Below, piece after piece: positions 44,616 through 56,769 of a stretch of 64,000 nucleotides of DNA. The translations under genes were made by a program, and so were the position numbers. Numbering within the stretch: the stretch's first letter is position 1; each line of letters starts with the position of its first letter. The stretch is from Prorocentrum cordatum. Its lineage: Eukaryota; Sar; Dinophyceae; Prorocentrales; Prorocentraceae. The notes under the pieces are model-generated. The model saw only the letters and a list, made by a program, of their open reading frames with translations. It did not search any database and was not told where the DNA came from. The DNA is taken from the NCBI GenBank assembly GCA_963575745.1, contig CAUYUJ010020669.1, forward strand, positions 24,167-88,166, given 5' to 3'.

Positions 44616-45345
44616 TCACCTCACTACGCCGCAAAAGCAACCGCGCGGCAACCAGGATCGATCCATCATATTATGGAACTCCGTGTCGCCAGGCGCGCTC
44701 CCATTCTCCAGGTCCCTGAGGCCGCGAATGCAGAGGTACTGGAATGTCATCTTCTCGATCCTCCACTGGCCGATGTCAATGATGGCGGCGAGTTTGTTTA
44801 TCAAAGTGGGCGTTTGCGCGGGGTCGGAGTTTCCAAACGCTACGACTGGGCTGAAATAGAAGAAGAAGAAGAAGAACATTAAGAGCCACAATATTGCATA
44901 ATCCTTAAGACGGCCCAAGAGGACTGGCCGTGAGACATAATCTGTGTGTACCCAGAGGGATCACGTTGCCATCAGGACTGCGGACAAAATCAAAAAATGG
45001 CCAACTGCCTCACAACTGCGACGAGTGGCACTCATCTTTGCGACCTTCGCAGACTCGTCGACGTCGGTACACGGCACTGTAAAAAGCATAAACAGGGCGT
45101 ACCACCAAACCATCCCTGGCATCGTCGTGAACAGCAAGCTGCAAAGAGCTTTACTCTGGGACCCCCCCGTGATAGCCCCCGCCGCATCTGCGAGCTGCGT
45201 GGCCGTCTGCATGACAAACCAGGCGTCGCACAGCGTGCTGATCTCCATCATCAGCCTCTCCTTCCAATCCAGCGGGTGGCCAAGGTCGAACATGAAGATG
45301 CCGCGATTGGCAGAATAGTACTTGAGGTCCTCGCGCCGGGTAGAA
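44616..45345 (-). pseudogene. Exon or remnant of an unknown multi-pass membrane protein
   Basis: The minus strand reads TRREDLKYYSANRGIFMFDL, then GHPLDWKERLMMEISTLCDA and FVMQTATQLADAAGA, then a hydrophobic segment (MPGMVWWYALFMLFTVPC). DVDESAKVAKMSATRRSCEA and a second hydrophobic segment (VGHFLILSAVLMA) follow. An in-frame TGA comes next (about 44958), after which the same frame continues with VLLGRLKDYAILWLLMFFFF and GQWRIEKMTFQYLCIRGL. The composition is convincingly coding and unlike the repeats around it. I cannot name the family. The TGA could be a pseudogene lesion or lie in a short unrecognised intron. A family 6 element starts just upstream (45370). Confidence 0.5.
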
Positions 45346-45369
45346 TAGAGGAATCAACAACGGCATGAA

Positions 45370-45525
45370 CATAAACATTCGGAAGTTCGCGAAGGTCTTG
45401 ATCTGCGCTGGACCCCTCTCCCTGGCGTGCGGGGCTCGCCAAAGGTGGCGCCAGAGGCTTCGCCAAGGGGGGGCCACAACGCAGATCCGAGAAATCCGCG
45501 AGGGTCCGACAGTTTTTGTTCATGA
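45370..45525. mobile_element. Family 6 element, copy 3
   Basis: AAACATTCGGAAGTTCGCG and, inverted, ends of the CATGAACAAAAACTGTCGGA type. Inner arms GATCTGCGCTGGACCCC and GGCCACAACGCAGATCCG pair imperfectly. It lies upstream of the membrane-protein remnant. Confidence 0.6.
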
Positions 45526-45680
45526 GCTGTTCTCTGTTTCGATCGATAAGAGAGCGTTTATGTTCGGCGATGACGAGCGTCATGGGAGTGGGGCGAGGGG
45601 GGGGTATGACGTCACGCCCCCCCCGCCGAGTGGCTCCGGCACCGCAGCCGCGCCCGCGCGCGCGACGCGACGAGCGACGA

Positions 45681-45711
<31 letters not shown>

Positions 45712-45718
<7 letters not shown>

Positions 45719-46830
45719 AGCAGCACGTAGGTGGCAATACGCCCCACTGCGCCTGTGTACGCCGCAACGCTCGCGTGCAACACAGCGCGCGCGCGTGTAT
45801 ACCACAACGCCTGCGTACACCGCAACAACCGTGTGCAACGCAGCGCCTGTGTACACCACAGTGCTTGCGTACACTACAGCGCTGGTGTGCATGTGTACAC
45901 CGCAACTACCATGTGCAACACAGCGCCCGTGTACACCACAGTGCTTGCGTGCACCGCAGCGCCCGTGCACGCCGCAGCGCGTGTCTACACCACAACATCC
46001 GCGTGCAACGCAACGTTGGTGTACACCACAGTGCCTGCGTGCATTGGACACGTAGAAAGAGCATGTACGTGAGGATCTGCTGCGGACAACTAGACGCCGC
46101 GCCAGGAAAATGCTGATAATCGAATACGACGTTCTTCCCTCCTCCCTTCTCCTCCACCTCCACCACCTCCCCCTCCTCCTCCTACTCCTCCTCCTTTTCC
46201 TCCTCCTCCCCCTCCCCCTCCTCCTCCTTACCCTCTGTCGTGCGGGTTGGCGCTACAGCGCACGTGCGCATCTGAGCGCGCACCTCAGAATGGTCAATTG
46301 AATCGGTCCACTTAGTTTTCGGACGGTCAATTTACCTGGAGCCTCCTGGACGCAGACGGGAGGATTTAGGGTGATGCGGGCGGATCCGGGAGGATTCGTA
46401 GATTCCAGCGGCGCTTCGTTGTCCATAAGAATTATGTTATAGCGTTTGCTGTGGAATCCACAAGCGCTCCATTTGGTCATAAAGATTTGTTCGAACGTTC
46501 TATATACAGCAGTGGTGCTATGTTGCACACGGTTGCTGGTGCACACAGGCGCAGTGGTGCACACAAGCGCTGCAATGCACGCAGGCATTGTGGTGTACAC
46601 TGGTGCTGTGTTGCACATTGCTGGTGTGGTGTACGCAGGCGCTGTGGTGTGCACAAGAGCTGTTGTGCCCGCAGGCACGCTGGCACAAAACTGACGCTGT
46701 GTTGCACGCGGCTGCTGTGGTGTACATAGGCGGTGCGGTGTACACAGGCGCTGTGGTGCACGCAGGCACTGTGGTGTACACGAGCATTGTGGTGCAAATC
46801 GCCACCTACATGCTGGCGCTACCCGTCCTT
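45712..46830. repeat. Inverted repeat made of two 15-bp minisatellite arms
   Basis: Left arm 45712-46060 has units like GTGTACACCACAGCGCCTGC. Right arm 46500-46825 has the reverse complement (GCACACAGGCGCTGTGGTGT). The outer edges match too: CACGTAGGTGGCAATACGCC at 45724-45743, inverted at 46796-46815. The spacer of about 440 bp holds a CTC run (46140-46235). Several small open frames with alternating H, T, C, V are artefacts. Confidence 0.85.
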
Positions 46831-46979
46831 CGTCATTCCTAGGCATTCCCATACGCCGCCGGCGCGAAACGTGACGTCATCGACCCCCTCCCCCCCCCTA
46901 GGTGATTGCCGTCATCGGCCCCGAATAAAAAACAGGCTTCAGCCGCGTCCGCGCGCACGACGACTATGAGCGACGAGCG

Positions 46980-47548
46980 ACAAGCCACGGGCGACGACGA
47001 CGACGACGACAACGACGACGACGACGAGTGCGGACCAGACTCCTATGCGGATTCCTACGCGGACACCTACGCGAATCCCAATGCGCACGGCGGCAGTGCT
47101 TGGAGCACACTGGGGGGGGAGCGTTACGCCATGGGGGGGGGGGGGGGGTGGGGGGGTGGGCCACGACGCCCGCCATGCCCCAAGCAGTACAGAAACGGTC
47201 TCGAAGGTACGGCCAACATCTTGGAGCAGGCACCGCTCTGGCTTCAGAGAGGGGCCCGGGGTGCCTCTAGACCCCTCCCGGTGAGTTCCCCCTGCCCCGG
47301 TCCCCGCGCGCCCAAAATGCACGAGCATGCACGAGCGGCAAGCACCGGGCGTTGCCGCAAGACTCCCGCGGGCCTGGCCCCTGCTACCCCCTTCTTCCCC
47401 GCTCCCCGCGCCCTCCTCCTCTTCCGCCTCCCCCTCCTCAATATCCCCCATTGTTCTCCTCCTCCTCCTCCTCGTCCTCCTCCTCCTCCCCCTCCTCCTC
47501 CTCCCCCTCGTCCTCCTCCTCCTGCTCATCAGCATCAGCATCAGCATC

Positions 47549-47579
<31 letters not shown>

Positions 47580-48126
47580 TCATCAACAACAACAACAACA
47601 ACAACAGCAGCCATTATCATCGTCGTCGTCGTGACGATTAGCATCAACCACTGAATACATGAATCAATCAATCAATCAATCAATCAATCAACCAATCGTC
47701 GTCGTTAGCATCATCATAACCACCATCGTCACCAACAGCAGCATCATCATCGTCACCCTCAACCACGTCATCATCACCCTCAGCATCATTGTCATCACCA
47801 CCATCACCATGATCATCACCGTCATCATCACCGTCATCATCACCATCATCATCATCAGCACCATTTTCGTCATCAACACATAATCACCATCATCAACATC
47901 ATCATCATCATCATCATCAACATCGTCAACATCACTACTGCCGTCATCGACATAGCAATGCCACTCTAGGAACGTCAATTGGATGAGAAACAACAGATGG
48001 CTTACCAACCCAGGCACTGCAAGCTATCACCACTGGTTGTCATCACGTAAGGGCGGTGGGACTCTAGGGGACGTCAACCGAGTGAGAGGCTCTTCGTAGC
48101 TCAGTACCCGACTCAACTCGAGCTGA

Positions 48127-48158
<32 letters not shown>

Positions 48159-48477
48159 GCATCATCATCAGCATCAACGTCCTCATCCTCATCATCACCA
48201 CCACCATCATCACCACCACCACCGGCATCATCATAATCACCATCATCAACACCACCATTATCATAACAGCCATCATCATCATCATCATCATCATCATAAT
48301 CAGCATCATCATCTTCATCATCATCATTACCATCAACATATTACCATCAGAAGTATCAGCATCATCAACATCATCAGCATCAGCACACCCATCAGCAGAA
48401 GCAAAATCGTCATGATGATCATCATCGCCATCATCATCAACATCAGCATCATTATCATCATCAGCAGCAGCAGCATC

Positions 48478-48520
<43 letters not shown>

Positions 48521-48545
48521 GCATCAGCATCAGCATCAGCATCAG

Positions 48546-48600
<55 letters not shown>

Positions 48601-48610
48601 GGCCACGTCG
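46980..48610. repeat. GAC, G-run, CTC and CAT/ATC microsatellite cluster
   Basis: GAC run at 46993-47030, G runs at 47130-47158, CTC at 47440-47525, and CAT/CAGCAT arrays at 47525-47640, 47705-47940 and 48125-48600, with CAATCAAT tetramers near 47660. No gene. The short CCGAACGGCCCGAAAC-like repeat follows at 48630-48690. Confidence 0.93.
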
Positions 48611-49049
48611 CCATCCGCCCAATACTTTTCTGGCCCGGGGCTGCCCGACCCTAACCTGAAGCTGCCCGGAACGGCCCGAAACTGCCTGGGTGCCGACTTC
48701 ACATCGCAGCGAGCGGCCAAGCAGATGCTTCCCATGGCCTGCCGAGGAGCGATAGGTTAGCCCTGCCAGACCTCCAGCAGCAGGCCCTTCCACCAGAAGC
48801 AGGGGACATCGGCACAAACACGGCGTCCAAACGTCTAGACGCCCAATCACCACACATCATCAGGTCAGCCCTTGTAAATGTTCTTGTTGTCCGCCCCCAG
48901 GACCACTAGAAACTAGAACTCAAAAGGTTGACAAGCTCTGATCAAGCCCGCCGCCCCGTGCGCTGGATGGCGCGCGCCTCCAGGCGGCCACAATACCAAG
49001 ATTCGTAAACGTCGGAACGCCCAAACGTGAGAAAAATCAGCACTCTCGG

Positions 49050-49212
49050 CGGTGGACAAACCTCCCTTTCGTAAACCTCCACTTCGTGAAAACAGCCCAG
49101 GACCGAAACCGACGGACCTGGACCCGCAAAACTGACGGCCGCGGCGCCCCCTCGTGAGCCGAAAACGGCCAATTCACTCATCGACGTGTCAGGGTAGGAG
49201 GTCTGTCAAACT
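49050..49212. mobile_element. Family 8 element, copy 3
   Basis: GGTGGACAAACCTCCCTTTC … CGACGTGTCAGGGTAGGAGG matches 26136-26303 in order, including ACGGCCGCGGCGCCC. The ends are diverged. Confidence 0.6.
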
Positions 49213-49215
49213 CCG

Positions 49216-49385
49216 ACACACACTCACACACAAACTTTCCGAGGCCCGCGCGGAATTTTTCTTGGATCGGCGCCGGGCGCTCCTCCCTGGCGGGCGGAGC
49301 GCGCCGCAGAGTGCGCCGGCGCTGGGGGGGGACCTCCAGCGCTGGCCCGCGGAATCCGCGCGGGCCTCCGAAGTGGTGCAGGGCT
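49216..49385. mobile_element. Family 6 element, copy 4
   Basis: CAAACTTTCCGAGGCCCGCG pairs with CGCGCGGGCCTCCGAAGTGG. The centre is rich in GGCGCGCC-type palindromes. It is almost contiguous with the family 8 element on its left. Confidence 0.6.
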
Positions 49386-49469
49386 GGGCCGTCCGATGTT
49401 CTTCGACGCGAGCTCCATGAACCCCAGGGTAAGATGCACGGCTTCCCCCGGGGCCGTAGGCGACCCGAG

Positions 49470-49830
49470 GAAGAGGAGGAGGAGGAGGAGGAGGAGGAGG
49501 AGGAGGAGGAGGAGGAAAAGGAGGAGGGGGAGGGGGAGGAGGAGATTGAGGAGGAGGAGGAGGAGGAAAAGGAGGGGGAGGAGGAGGAGGAGAGGAGGAG
49601 GAGGAAGGAGGAGGAGGAGGAGAGGGGGGAGGAGGAGAGGAGGAGGAGGAGGAGGAAGGGAAGGAGGAGGAGGAGGAGGAGGAGGGCGGGGGAGGAGAGG
49701 AGGTGGAGGAGGAGGGGGAGGGAGGGGAGGAGGAGGAGTGGAGGAGGGGGAGAGGGAGGAGGACAATGAGGAGGAGGAGGAGGAGGAGGAGGAGGAGGAG
49801 GGCGAGGAGCAGCAGGGGGAAGTGGTTTTT
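49470..49830. repeat. (GAG)n microsatellite
   Basis: About 360 bp of imperfect GAG. The overlapping open frames on both strands are artefacts. Confidence 0.95.
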
Positions 49831-50057
49831 TTTCGGGGTCGCGGGGGGGGGGGGCAGACACAAGCGAGCCAGACGCCACTGCCGCGTGCGTTCGGCGTTC
49901 GGGGGGCGTTGTTAGGCCCGCACCAAAGGTCACTCTGGCGAAAGGTCACTCTGACGTCTAGTGGACAGATGAAGGAGGACGGCGATGAAGACGACCCCCG
50001 ACGGTGCAAGAGAATCACGCGGTCGTCAAGAACCGCGACAGGACGCTTCGGCCACAT

Positions 50058-50249
50058 ACGACAGGCTCGAGTCGTGATGACCCCTGCGCTGGTGCCTGAC
50101 ACCGCGTGGACGGCTCAACCTTGCACGATTGGCGGGTTCTCGATGGCCAGCTCTTTCCACCTCAGCCGCTTCTGGGCCACTGGCGGTGTTCGACCTTGAA
50201 CCCCCGCGGCGGGGTCGCCGCCGCGTCGACACGGCACGAACCTGCCGCA
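50058..50249. mobile_element. Family 4 element, copy 3 (diverged)
   Basis: ACGACAGGCTCGAGTCGTG left end, with the inverted right end in GGCACGAACCTGCCGC. The inner palindromes (CTCAACCTTGCACG) are partly lost. Confidence 0.55.
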
Positions 50250-50789
50250 CCTGCACGCGACTCCTCGAGCCGGATGGAGACAGGAGGGGCCCCAGGGCCC
50301 GGGGCCTGGAGATCCCGAGCAGCAACTGCCCGCGGACAGTTTCCCCGCCGGCGCTGCCACCCCCTCTCTGCCACACTTCAGCGAGGCCTCTGGCGCCGCC
50401 CACGGCGCGCTCCGAGCGCCAGCGAGAGGTGTGGGATGAGAGGGTGAGGACAATGAGGGCGAGGGCTCTTGAACCCTGGAGTCTTCTCGGGATTCTCTTG
50501 AGGTGCTCGTTGGGTCTTCTTCGGGCCTTTTGTTTTCCAGGAGCGTGCAGACAGCCACGGCAAAAGTTCGCGGTGGGAAAACAACCAGGGTATGAGATGT
50601 TCCAGCAGTCCTTCGCCTGCTAAGGACTTCTCGGGTTCAAACCCGAGCAGATGACCCTGCGAGCAGTCTGAAAGAGCGGAGTCGCAGCACCGACTCCTGG
50701 CGAGCCCAGGGCCAAGAGCGGCCTTACGCCATGAACACCGGCAGACGGTGACGCCGATGGGCCGCCACACACCGCATGAACAATGCCTG

Positions 50790-51052
50790 TTCCTCCTCCT
50801 CCTCCTCCTCCTCCCTCCTCCTCCTCCTCCTCTTCCACCTCCCCTCCTCCTCCTCCGCCTCCTCTCCTTCAAAAGCAGCCCCCAGAAGCCGCAAACGGCT
50901 CCACCTTGATTTTTGTCCGGGCGTTGGAGGCATGCCGTGCTGATTGACCCAAGGCGCCTGGGATGTCAGGGAGAGCCCTGGCAGCGCAGAGGAGGATAAA
51001 GGCGACCACGACGATGACGGCGACGACGATGCCGGCGCGGACGGGGAGAAGC

Positions 51053-51084
<32 letters not shown>

Positions 51085-51975
51085 AGGGGTCCTCCCAACG
51101 GCCAGGGGCGAAGATGCCCAGGCACATGCACCCGCAGGCCAGCTCCGTGTCCGCGCCGCGGCCGAGGAGGCGACGCCTCGCACAGGGGTGTCGGCAGAAG
51201 CGGGATCAGACAGAACCGGCACCGCCACCATCGGTGGCGGGCGAAAGGAAGGAACAGCAGGGGGAGGGGAGGGGGACGGGGAGGAGGGGGAGGAGGAGGA
51301 GGAGGAGGAGGAGGAGGAGGAGAGGAGGAGGAGGGGAGGAGGAGGGAGGAGGGGAGGGGAGGAGGAGGAGGAGTGAAGGAGGGGGAGGAGGAGGAGGAGG
51401 AGGAGGGAGGAGGAGGAGGAGGAGGAACGAGGAGGAGGGGGAGAGGAGGAGGGAGGAGGAGGAGGAGGAGGAGGAGGAGGGCGGAGGGGAGGAGGAGAGA
51501 GGAGGAGGAGGAGGAGGAGGAGGAGGAGGAGGAGGTGAAGGTGGAGGTGGACGGTCGGCGAATCGGCTCGCGCAGCTGGCTTCTGCTGGGGCCTCCCGGC
51601 GCCAGGAGGCACAGGCCACAGGCGTGCCGAGGCGAGCTGCCAGCGGCGGGGCCGAGGCCAGCTGCGTGTAGCAGAGCGGCCCCGCGTCCCAGGGGGCTCC
51701 CAGGCCAGGGGGCTCCCAGGCCAGAGCAGCAGAAGGCCAGTGGGCTCCCAGGCCCTCTCCTCCTCCTCCTCCTCCTCCTCCTCCCTCCTCCCCTCCTCCT
51801 CCTTCCTCCTCCTCCTCCTCCTCCTCCTCCTCCTCCTCCTCCTCCTCCTCCTCTCCTCCTCCTCTCTCCTCCTTCCTCCCCTCCCTCCTTCCTTCCTCCT
51901 CCTCCTCATCCTCCTCTTCCTCCTCCTCCTCCTCCTCCTCCTCCTCCTCCTCCTCCTCCCCCTCTCCCAGTCCAC
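50790..51975. repeat. CTC, GAC and GAG microsatellite cluster
   Basis: CTC at 50790-50870, GAC at 51053-51083, GAG at 51275-51545 and CTC at 51757-51962. The non-repeat stretches between them show no recognisable gene. Confidence 0.9.
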
Positions 51976-52129
51976 CCTTTCGTCGGACCCGCGTGGTCCC
52001 CCTCTGTTTTGCAGCGTCCCGCTCGAAAGACCTGAGAGGACAAGAGCGGGAAGCGCCGCTCTGTCCACGAAGATTGTCATGGAACGACCCATTGAGAACC
52101 CCAAAGGACTCGAAGACGGGCGTCATGAT

Positions 52130-52211
52130 TGTCGTCGTTGTGGACGCCCTTCGTCGTTCGTCGTCGTCGTTCGTCATCGTCGTCGTCGTCGTCGTGGTCG
52201 CCCTTCGTCGT

Positions 52212-52288
<77 letters not shown>

Positions 52289-52311
52289 TCGTCGTTCGTC
52301 GTCGTCGTCGT

Positions 52312-52406
<95 letters not shown>

Positions 52407-52455
52407 TTCGTTGTCGTCGTCGTCGTCGTCGTCCTCGACGTCGTCGTCGTCGTTG
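52130..52455. repeat. (TCG)n microsatellite
   Basis: About 320 bp of TCG/GTC with TTCG interruptions. Confidence 0.95.
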
Positions 52456-52720
52456 AGTGGGAGAATGCTCCGAATCACGGGGAGCATGCAAGGGCCCGTC
52501 GGGCCGTGCACGGGGGACCCCCCCCGCGGAGAGCAGCCTAGCCGCGCGCGTCGCATGGAGGACCCCCCCCCATGAAGAAGTCGCTGCACGTTGAGTGGGG
52601 ATGCTCCGAAGCGCAGGGGGGGGGCATCGAAGCCCGTCGGGGCCCTGCATGGGGAGCCCCTCCGCGGAGCAGCCCTGGCCGCGTCGCACACAGGAAAGGC
52701 TCCCGCGTGAAGAGAAGCCA
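52454..52720. repeat. About 130-bp tandem duplication
   Basis: GAGTGGGAGAATGCTCCGAA and GAGTGGGGATGCTCCGAA begin two related units that share GCGGAG(A)GCAGCC and GCGTCGCA. Confidence 0.65.
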
Positions 52721-52799
52721 GCCTGGGCCTTAGGGGCGCCTCTTGGAGTTGCAGCGGCGGCCCTCGTGGCCTGGTCGGGCGCATCCCGAGGGTCCCCCC

Positions 52800-52960
52800 C
52801 CTCCTCCTCCTCCTCTCCTTCCTCCTCCTCCTCCTCCTCCTCCCTCCTCCTCCTCCCTCCTCTCCTCCTCCTCCTCCTCCTCCTCCTCCTCCTCCTCCTC
52901 CTCCTCCTCCTCCTCCTCCTCCTCCTCCTCATCCTCCACCTCCAACTCATGGTGGTGGTG
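52800..52960. repeat. (CTC)n microsatellite
   Basis: CTC run. The sequence from 52960 to 53370 holds no supported gene. Confidence 0.93.
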
Positions 52961-53374
52961 GTGGAGAACAAACCCATCAGCATCTGGAGGGTCTGGGGGG
53001 GGCCCTCGCGAGCCATCCTTGACGCCCTCTCCGGCCGCTGTGGGGATCTCCCGGGCCACAAAGCGCTTCTCGGGGGGCCCTTTGGGGGTCTCTCGGGGTG
53101 CCTTTGGGCGGGCTCCTAAGGAGCCGTTTGGATTCGTTTGGGCCGGTTTGCAGCCCTCTGGGCTCTGGGAGCGAGTCCAAGACGATGTCGGTTTGGAGAC
53201 CCCTCCGAAGCCGATTCTTGAGGATGTCGCGAGCGAAACGGCCATGTGTCAGAAACCTATCCAGGCAAGAACGGGAAGCGCCGCTCCTCTGAGCTTGCAT
53301 GCGCGCCCGCACGGGCTTGCACACAACGCGGCATGGGTACACATGCGGTACCGTCGCTGAGCTCCCTAGAATAC

Positions 53375-55315
53375 CCAAATGTTTGAAAGGCTGTTGGAGG
53401 ATTCACCGAACAACAACCAGTCAAAAACCTTCCTCTGGAAGGTATCAGGAGGGCTTCCTCGTTAAATCCTTCCCACAACGTTCCTCAGGGAGGTTGCAGG
53501 AAAGTTCCCACCAACCGACCTTCCAAAAACCTTCCCCGGGAAAGTGTCAGGAGAGCTTCAACACGAACACTTCTAAACACCGTCACGAAGGTTGTTGGGA
53601 GGTTTTTCGGAGATCAGGAGGGTTGCCTTCAACAAACTTGTTCAAAAGCCTACCTCAGGAAGGTTGCAGGGTGGTTTCCTTTGAAAAACCTCCCAACATA
53701 CGTTCTCAGGACGGTTTGTGGACGGTTGTTGGAGGACTTCTCCAAACAACCTTGCAAAAACCTTCCTCAGGAAGGTTTGAGGAGGGCTTCCACCTAAAAG
53801 CCTTCAAAACCTTCCACAGTAAGGTTTTTGGAAGGCCTCTCACACATTCCTTACAACAACCCTCCAAAAACCTTCGCCAGGAAGATTTCATGAGGGCTTC
53901 CTCCTGAACACCCTTCACAAACCTTCCTCGGGAAGGTTGTTGGGAGGTTGCTCTGAGGACTCCCCTAAAACAACCTTTCAAAACCATGATGCGGCAAGGT
54001 TTCAAGACTTTCTGAACCCTTCCAAGAACATTCCCCAGGAAGGTTTTTGGCAGGTATTCGAAGGATTCCTTCAAGAACCTTCCGAACAAACCTTCCTCAG
54101 GAAGGTTTCAGGAGAGCTCCCTCCTAAAAACCTTCCAAACTCATTCCCCCGAAATCTTGTTGGACGGTTGCTGGAGGATTACTCCAGCAAGCTGTTTTAC
54201 AACTATCCCAGGAAGGTTTCAGGGGGGGGGTCCTTCCAACAACCTTCCAGAAACCATCCCCAGGAAGGTTTCAGGAGGGCGTCCTCCTAAAGACCTTCCA
54301 CAAAGTGTCGTCTGGAAGGTTTTCGAAGGGTTGTTGGAATATGCCACCACAGAAACCGTCCTAAAACCTTCCTCGGGAAGGCTTCAAAACAGCTTCCTCC
54401 TAAAAACCTTCCAAACAGCCATCCTCGAGAAGGTGCTAGAAAGGTCTGTGGAGGACTCCTCCGAACAAAACACCCAACAGCATCCCAGAGGAAGGTTTCA
54501 AGATAGCTTCCTCCGAAAACCTTTCAAAAACTTGCCTCCAGAAAGTTTTTGGCACGGCTTCTGGAAGATTGCTGCACAAAACCTTCCAACAGCATTCCTC
54601 AGGAAGATTTCAGGTGGGTGTCCCTTTCAACACCTTCCAAAACCATCCTCAGGAAGGTAACAACCGAGTTTCCTCCTGGAAACCTTCCCAACATAGTCCT
54701 CAGGAAGGCTTCCTGCTAAAAACCTGGCAGAGACCTTTCGCAGGAAGGTTGTTGGAAGATTGCCGGAGGGTTCCTTCAAAAGAAAAAAACATCCCAAACC
54801 TTCCCGAGGGAGATTCCTGGATGATTCCTCCCAAAAGCCTTTCGAAAATCTTCCTTAGGAAGGTTTCAGAAAGTTTTCCTCATCCACACCTTCCAACAAC
54901 CTTCCTCAGGGAGGTTTTTGGAAGGTTGATGGAGGATTCCTCCAAACAGTCTTCCCAACAAACATTCCTCAGGAGGTTGTAGGAAGGTTTCCTCGAAAAA
55001 AACAACCTCCAAAGTGTTTGGACGATTCCTCTAACAAAACTTCCCCAGAACCCTCCTCATGAAAGCTTCAGGAGGGCTTCCTCCTAAAGACCTTCCAAAA
55101 ACTGTCCTCCGAAGGTTTTTTGGATGGCTGTCGGAGGATTCCTCTAAAAACCTTCCAAAAAAAAGACCTCCTCAGGAAAGTTTCAAGAAGGCTTCCTCGT
55201 AATAACCTTCCACACACATTCCTCAGGAAGGTTTCAGGAGGGCTATCCTCAGAAAAAACGTCCAACGACCTTCCTCAGGCAGGTTTCAGGATGGCTTTCT
55301 CATAAAAAAACCTTC
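53375..55315. repeat. 1.9-kb array of CCTTCC-TCA-GGAAGG hairpin units
   Basis: AACCTTCCTCAGGAAGGTTT and variants recur throughout, each a perfect or near-perfect inverted repeat. In the first 800 bp the cores lie at about 53431, 53481, 53532, 53581, 53651, 53701, 53762, 53811, 53871, 53921, 53986, 54031, 54091 and 54142. Intervals of about 50 and 60-70 bp mostly alternate, so the array is built on a dimer of about 110-120 bp. It holds several open frames of 60-200 codons but no constant reading frame. Confidence 0.93.
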
Positions 55316-55317
55316 CA

Positions 55318-55528
55318 ACCTCCTCCTCTTCCTCCTCCTCTTCCTCCTCCTCTTTATCATCATCATCAGCATCAGCATCAGCAGCATCAGCGTCATCATC
55401 AGCATCATCATCAGCATCATCATCAGCAGCATCATCATCACCAGCAGCATCATCAGCATCAGCATCAGCATCAGCATCAGCATCAGCATCAGCATCAGCA
55501 TCAGCATCAGCATCATCATCATCATCAG

Positions 55529-55560
<32 letters not shown>

Positions 55561-55612
55561 CCATCAGCATCAGCATCATCATCATCATCAGCATCAGCAT
55601 CAGCATCATCAT

Positions 55613-55663
<51 letters not shown>

Positions 55664-55940
55664 CAGCATCATCATGGGAGGGGAGCTTGACCACTACGAA
55701 CGAGTCATCCTGGCGAGAGCGGGCGATGGGCGCGAACGCGGGGTGCGGGGCTCCGGCGCGCGAGCGGAGCCGCCGAGCCGAGAGGGGAGCGCCTGCCGCG
55801 GGCGCCGCCTCCCCTGCGGGACACCCAGCCTCCTCCCCCTCCTCCTCCTCCGCCTCCTCCTCCTCCTCCTCCTCCTCCTCCTCCTCCTCCTCCTCCTCCT
55901 CCTCCTCCTCCTCCTCCTCCTCCTCCTCCGCCTCCCATGC
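55318..55940. repeat. CTC and CAT/CAGCAT microsatellites
   Basis: CTC (55318-55352), CAT/CAGCAT/CAG arrays (55355-55675) and CTC (55830-55935). The intervening 150 bp is GC-rich and has no supported gene, nor does 55940-56740. Confidence 0.93.
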
Positions 55941-56769
55941 CCCCTCAACGACAGGGGGGCTGGCTCTGGGGGGAGCATCGACCCAGAAGCGGCGGTGGGC
56001 CCGCGACGGCGAGGCCGCACGGTGCTGGGCGGCGTGAGCGCTCGGGCCCCGATCGGCGGTGCCTGGGCGATTGGGGATCGATGCGCCTCCCCCACTGAGC
56101 CGAATCACCCCCTCGAACGTGGCTCCTGACCGTCCCCCCCCCGAGGCGGGCAGGAGTGAGAGCGGGGGCACCCCTGGCACGCAAGGCGAGCAGGCCCGAG
56201 GCCGCCTCGCAGAACCGCCCACGGCTGCGGCCGAGGCCAAAGCCGAGCCGCGCAAGAAAGAGGAGGACAGAGACTGCATGCACCAGCGGGCCAAGGGAAG
56301 GGGGAGGCTGGCTGGCAGGCTGCTCTGCGTATGACCAAGTCTTTATTGTCAACAAGTCTTAATCGTCAAGAGTTCTCTCACTCCGCATGTGAGCATTGTG
56401 TTCCGATCGGTGTCAAAACATTTGAGGAGATCCTCAGGAGAGCGCAGCGACGGACCTCATCGGCCCACCCCGCTGGCGAAGAGAAGGAGAAGAGCGCAGC
56501 GGCAAGAACCGCGCCACGAGCCCGACTCCGCGTCGCGTACCCGACACGAGGCGCTCGGAGGAGGGAGCGTCGGCGTCGGTGCTTTCTGCCTGCTCCGCGT
56601 CGGAGCAAGGGGACGAGGACGACGACCGCGGCGGCGATGGGGAAATACAGACGACGGGGCTGAGACTCATCATCCTCATTTTCCTGCTCCCCTCATGCCC
56701 CCTCCTCTCTATACACATCATCCTCCTCCTCCCTCCCCCTCATCATCCTCCTTCATTTCTTTCTCCATC

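Noticed and set aside
50620-50645. Possible tRNA T-arm (CTCGGGTTCAAACCCGAG)
   Set aside because: It is a plain hairpin with a six-base loop. No acceptor, D or anticodon stems could be placed at tRNA spacing.
53299-54982. Several 120-200-codon frames in the hairpin array
   Set aside because: They read through repeats whose spacing is not a multiple of three, and the residues are not conserved between units.
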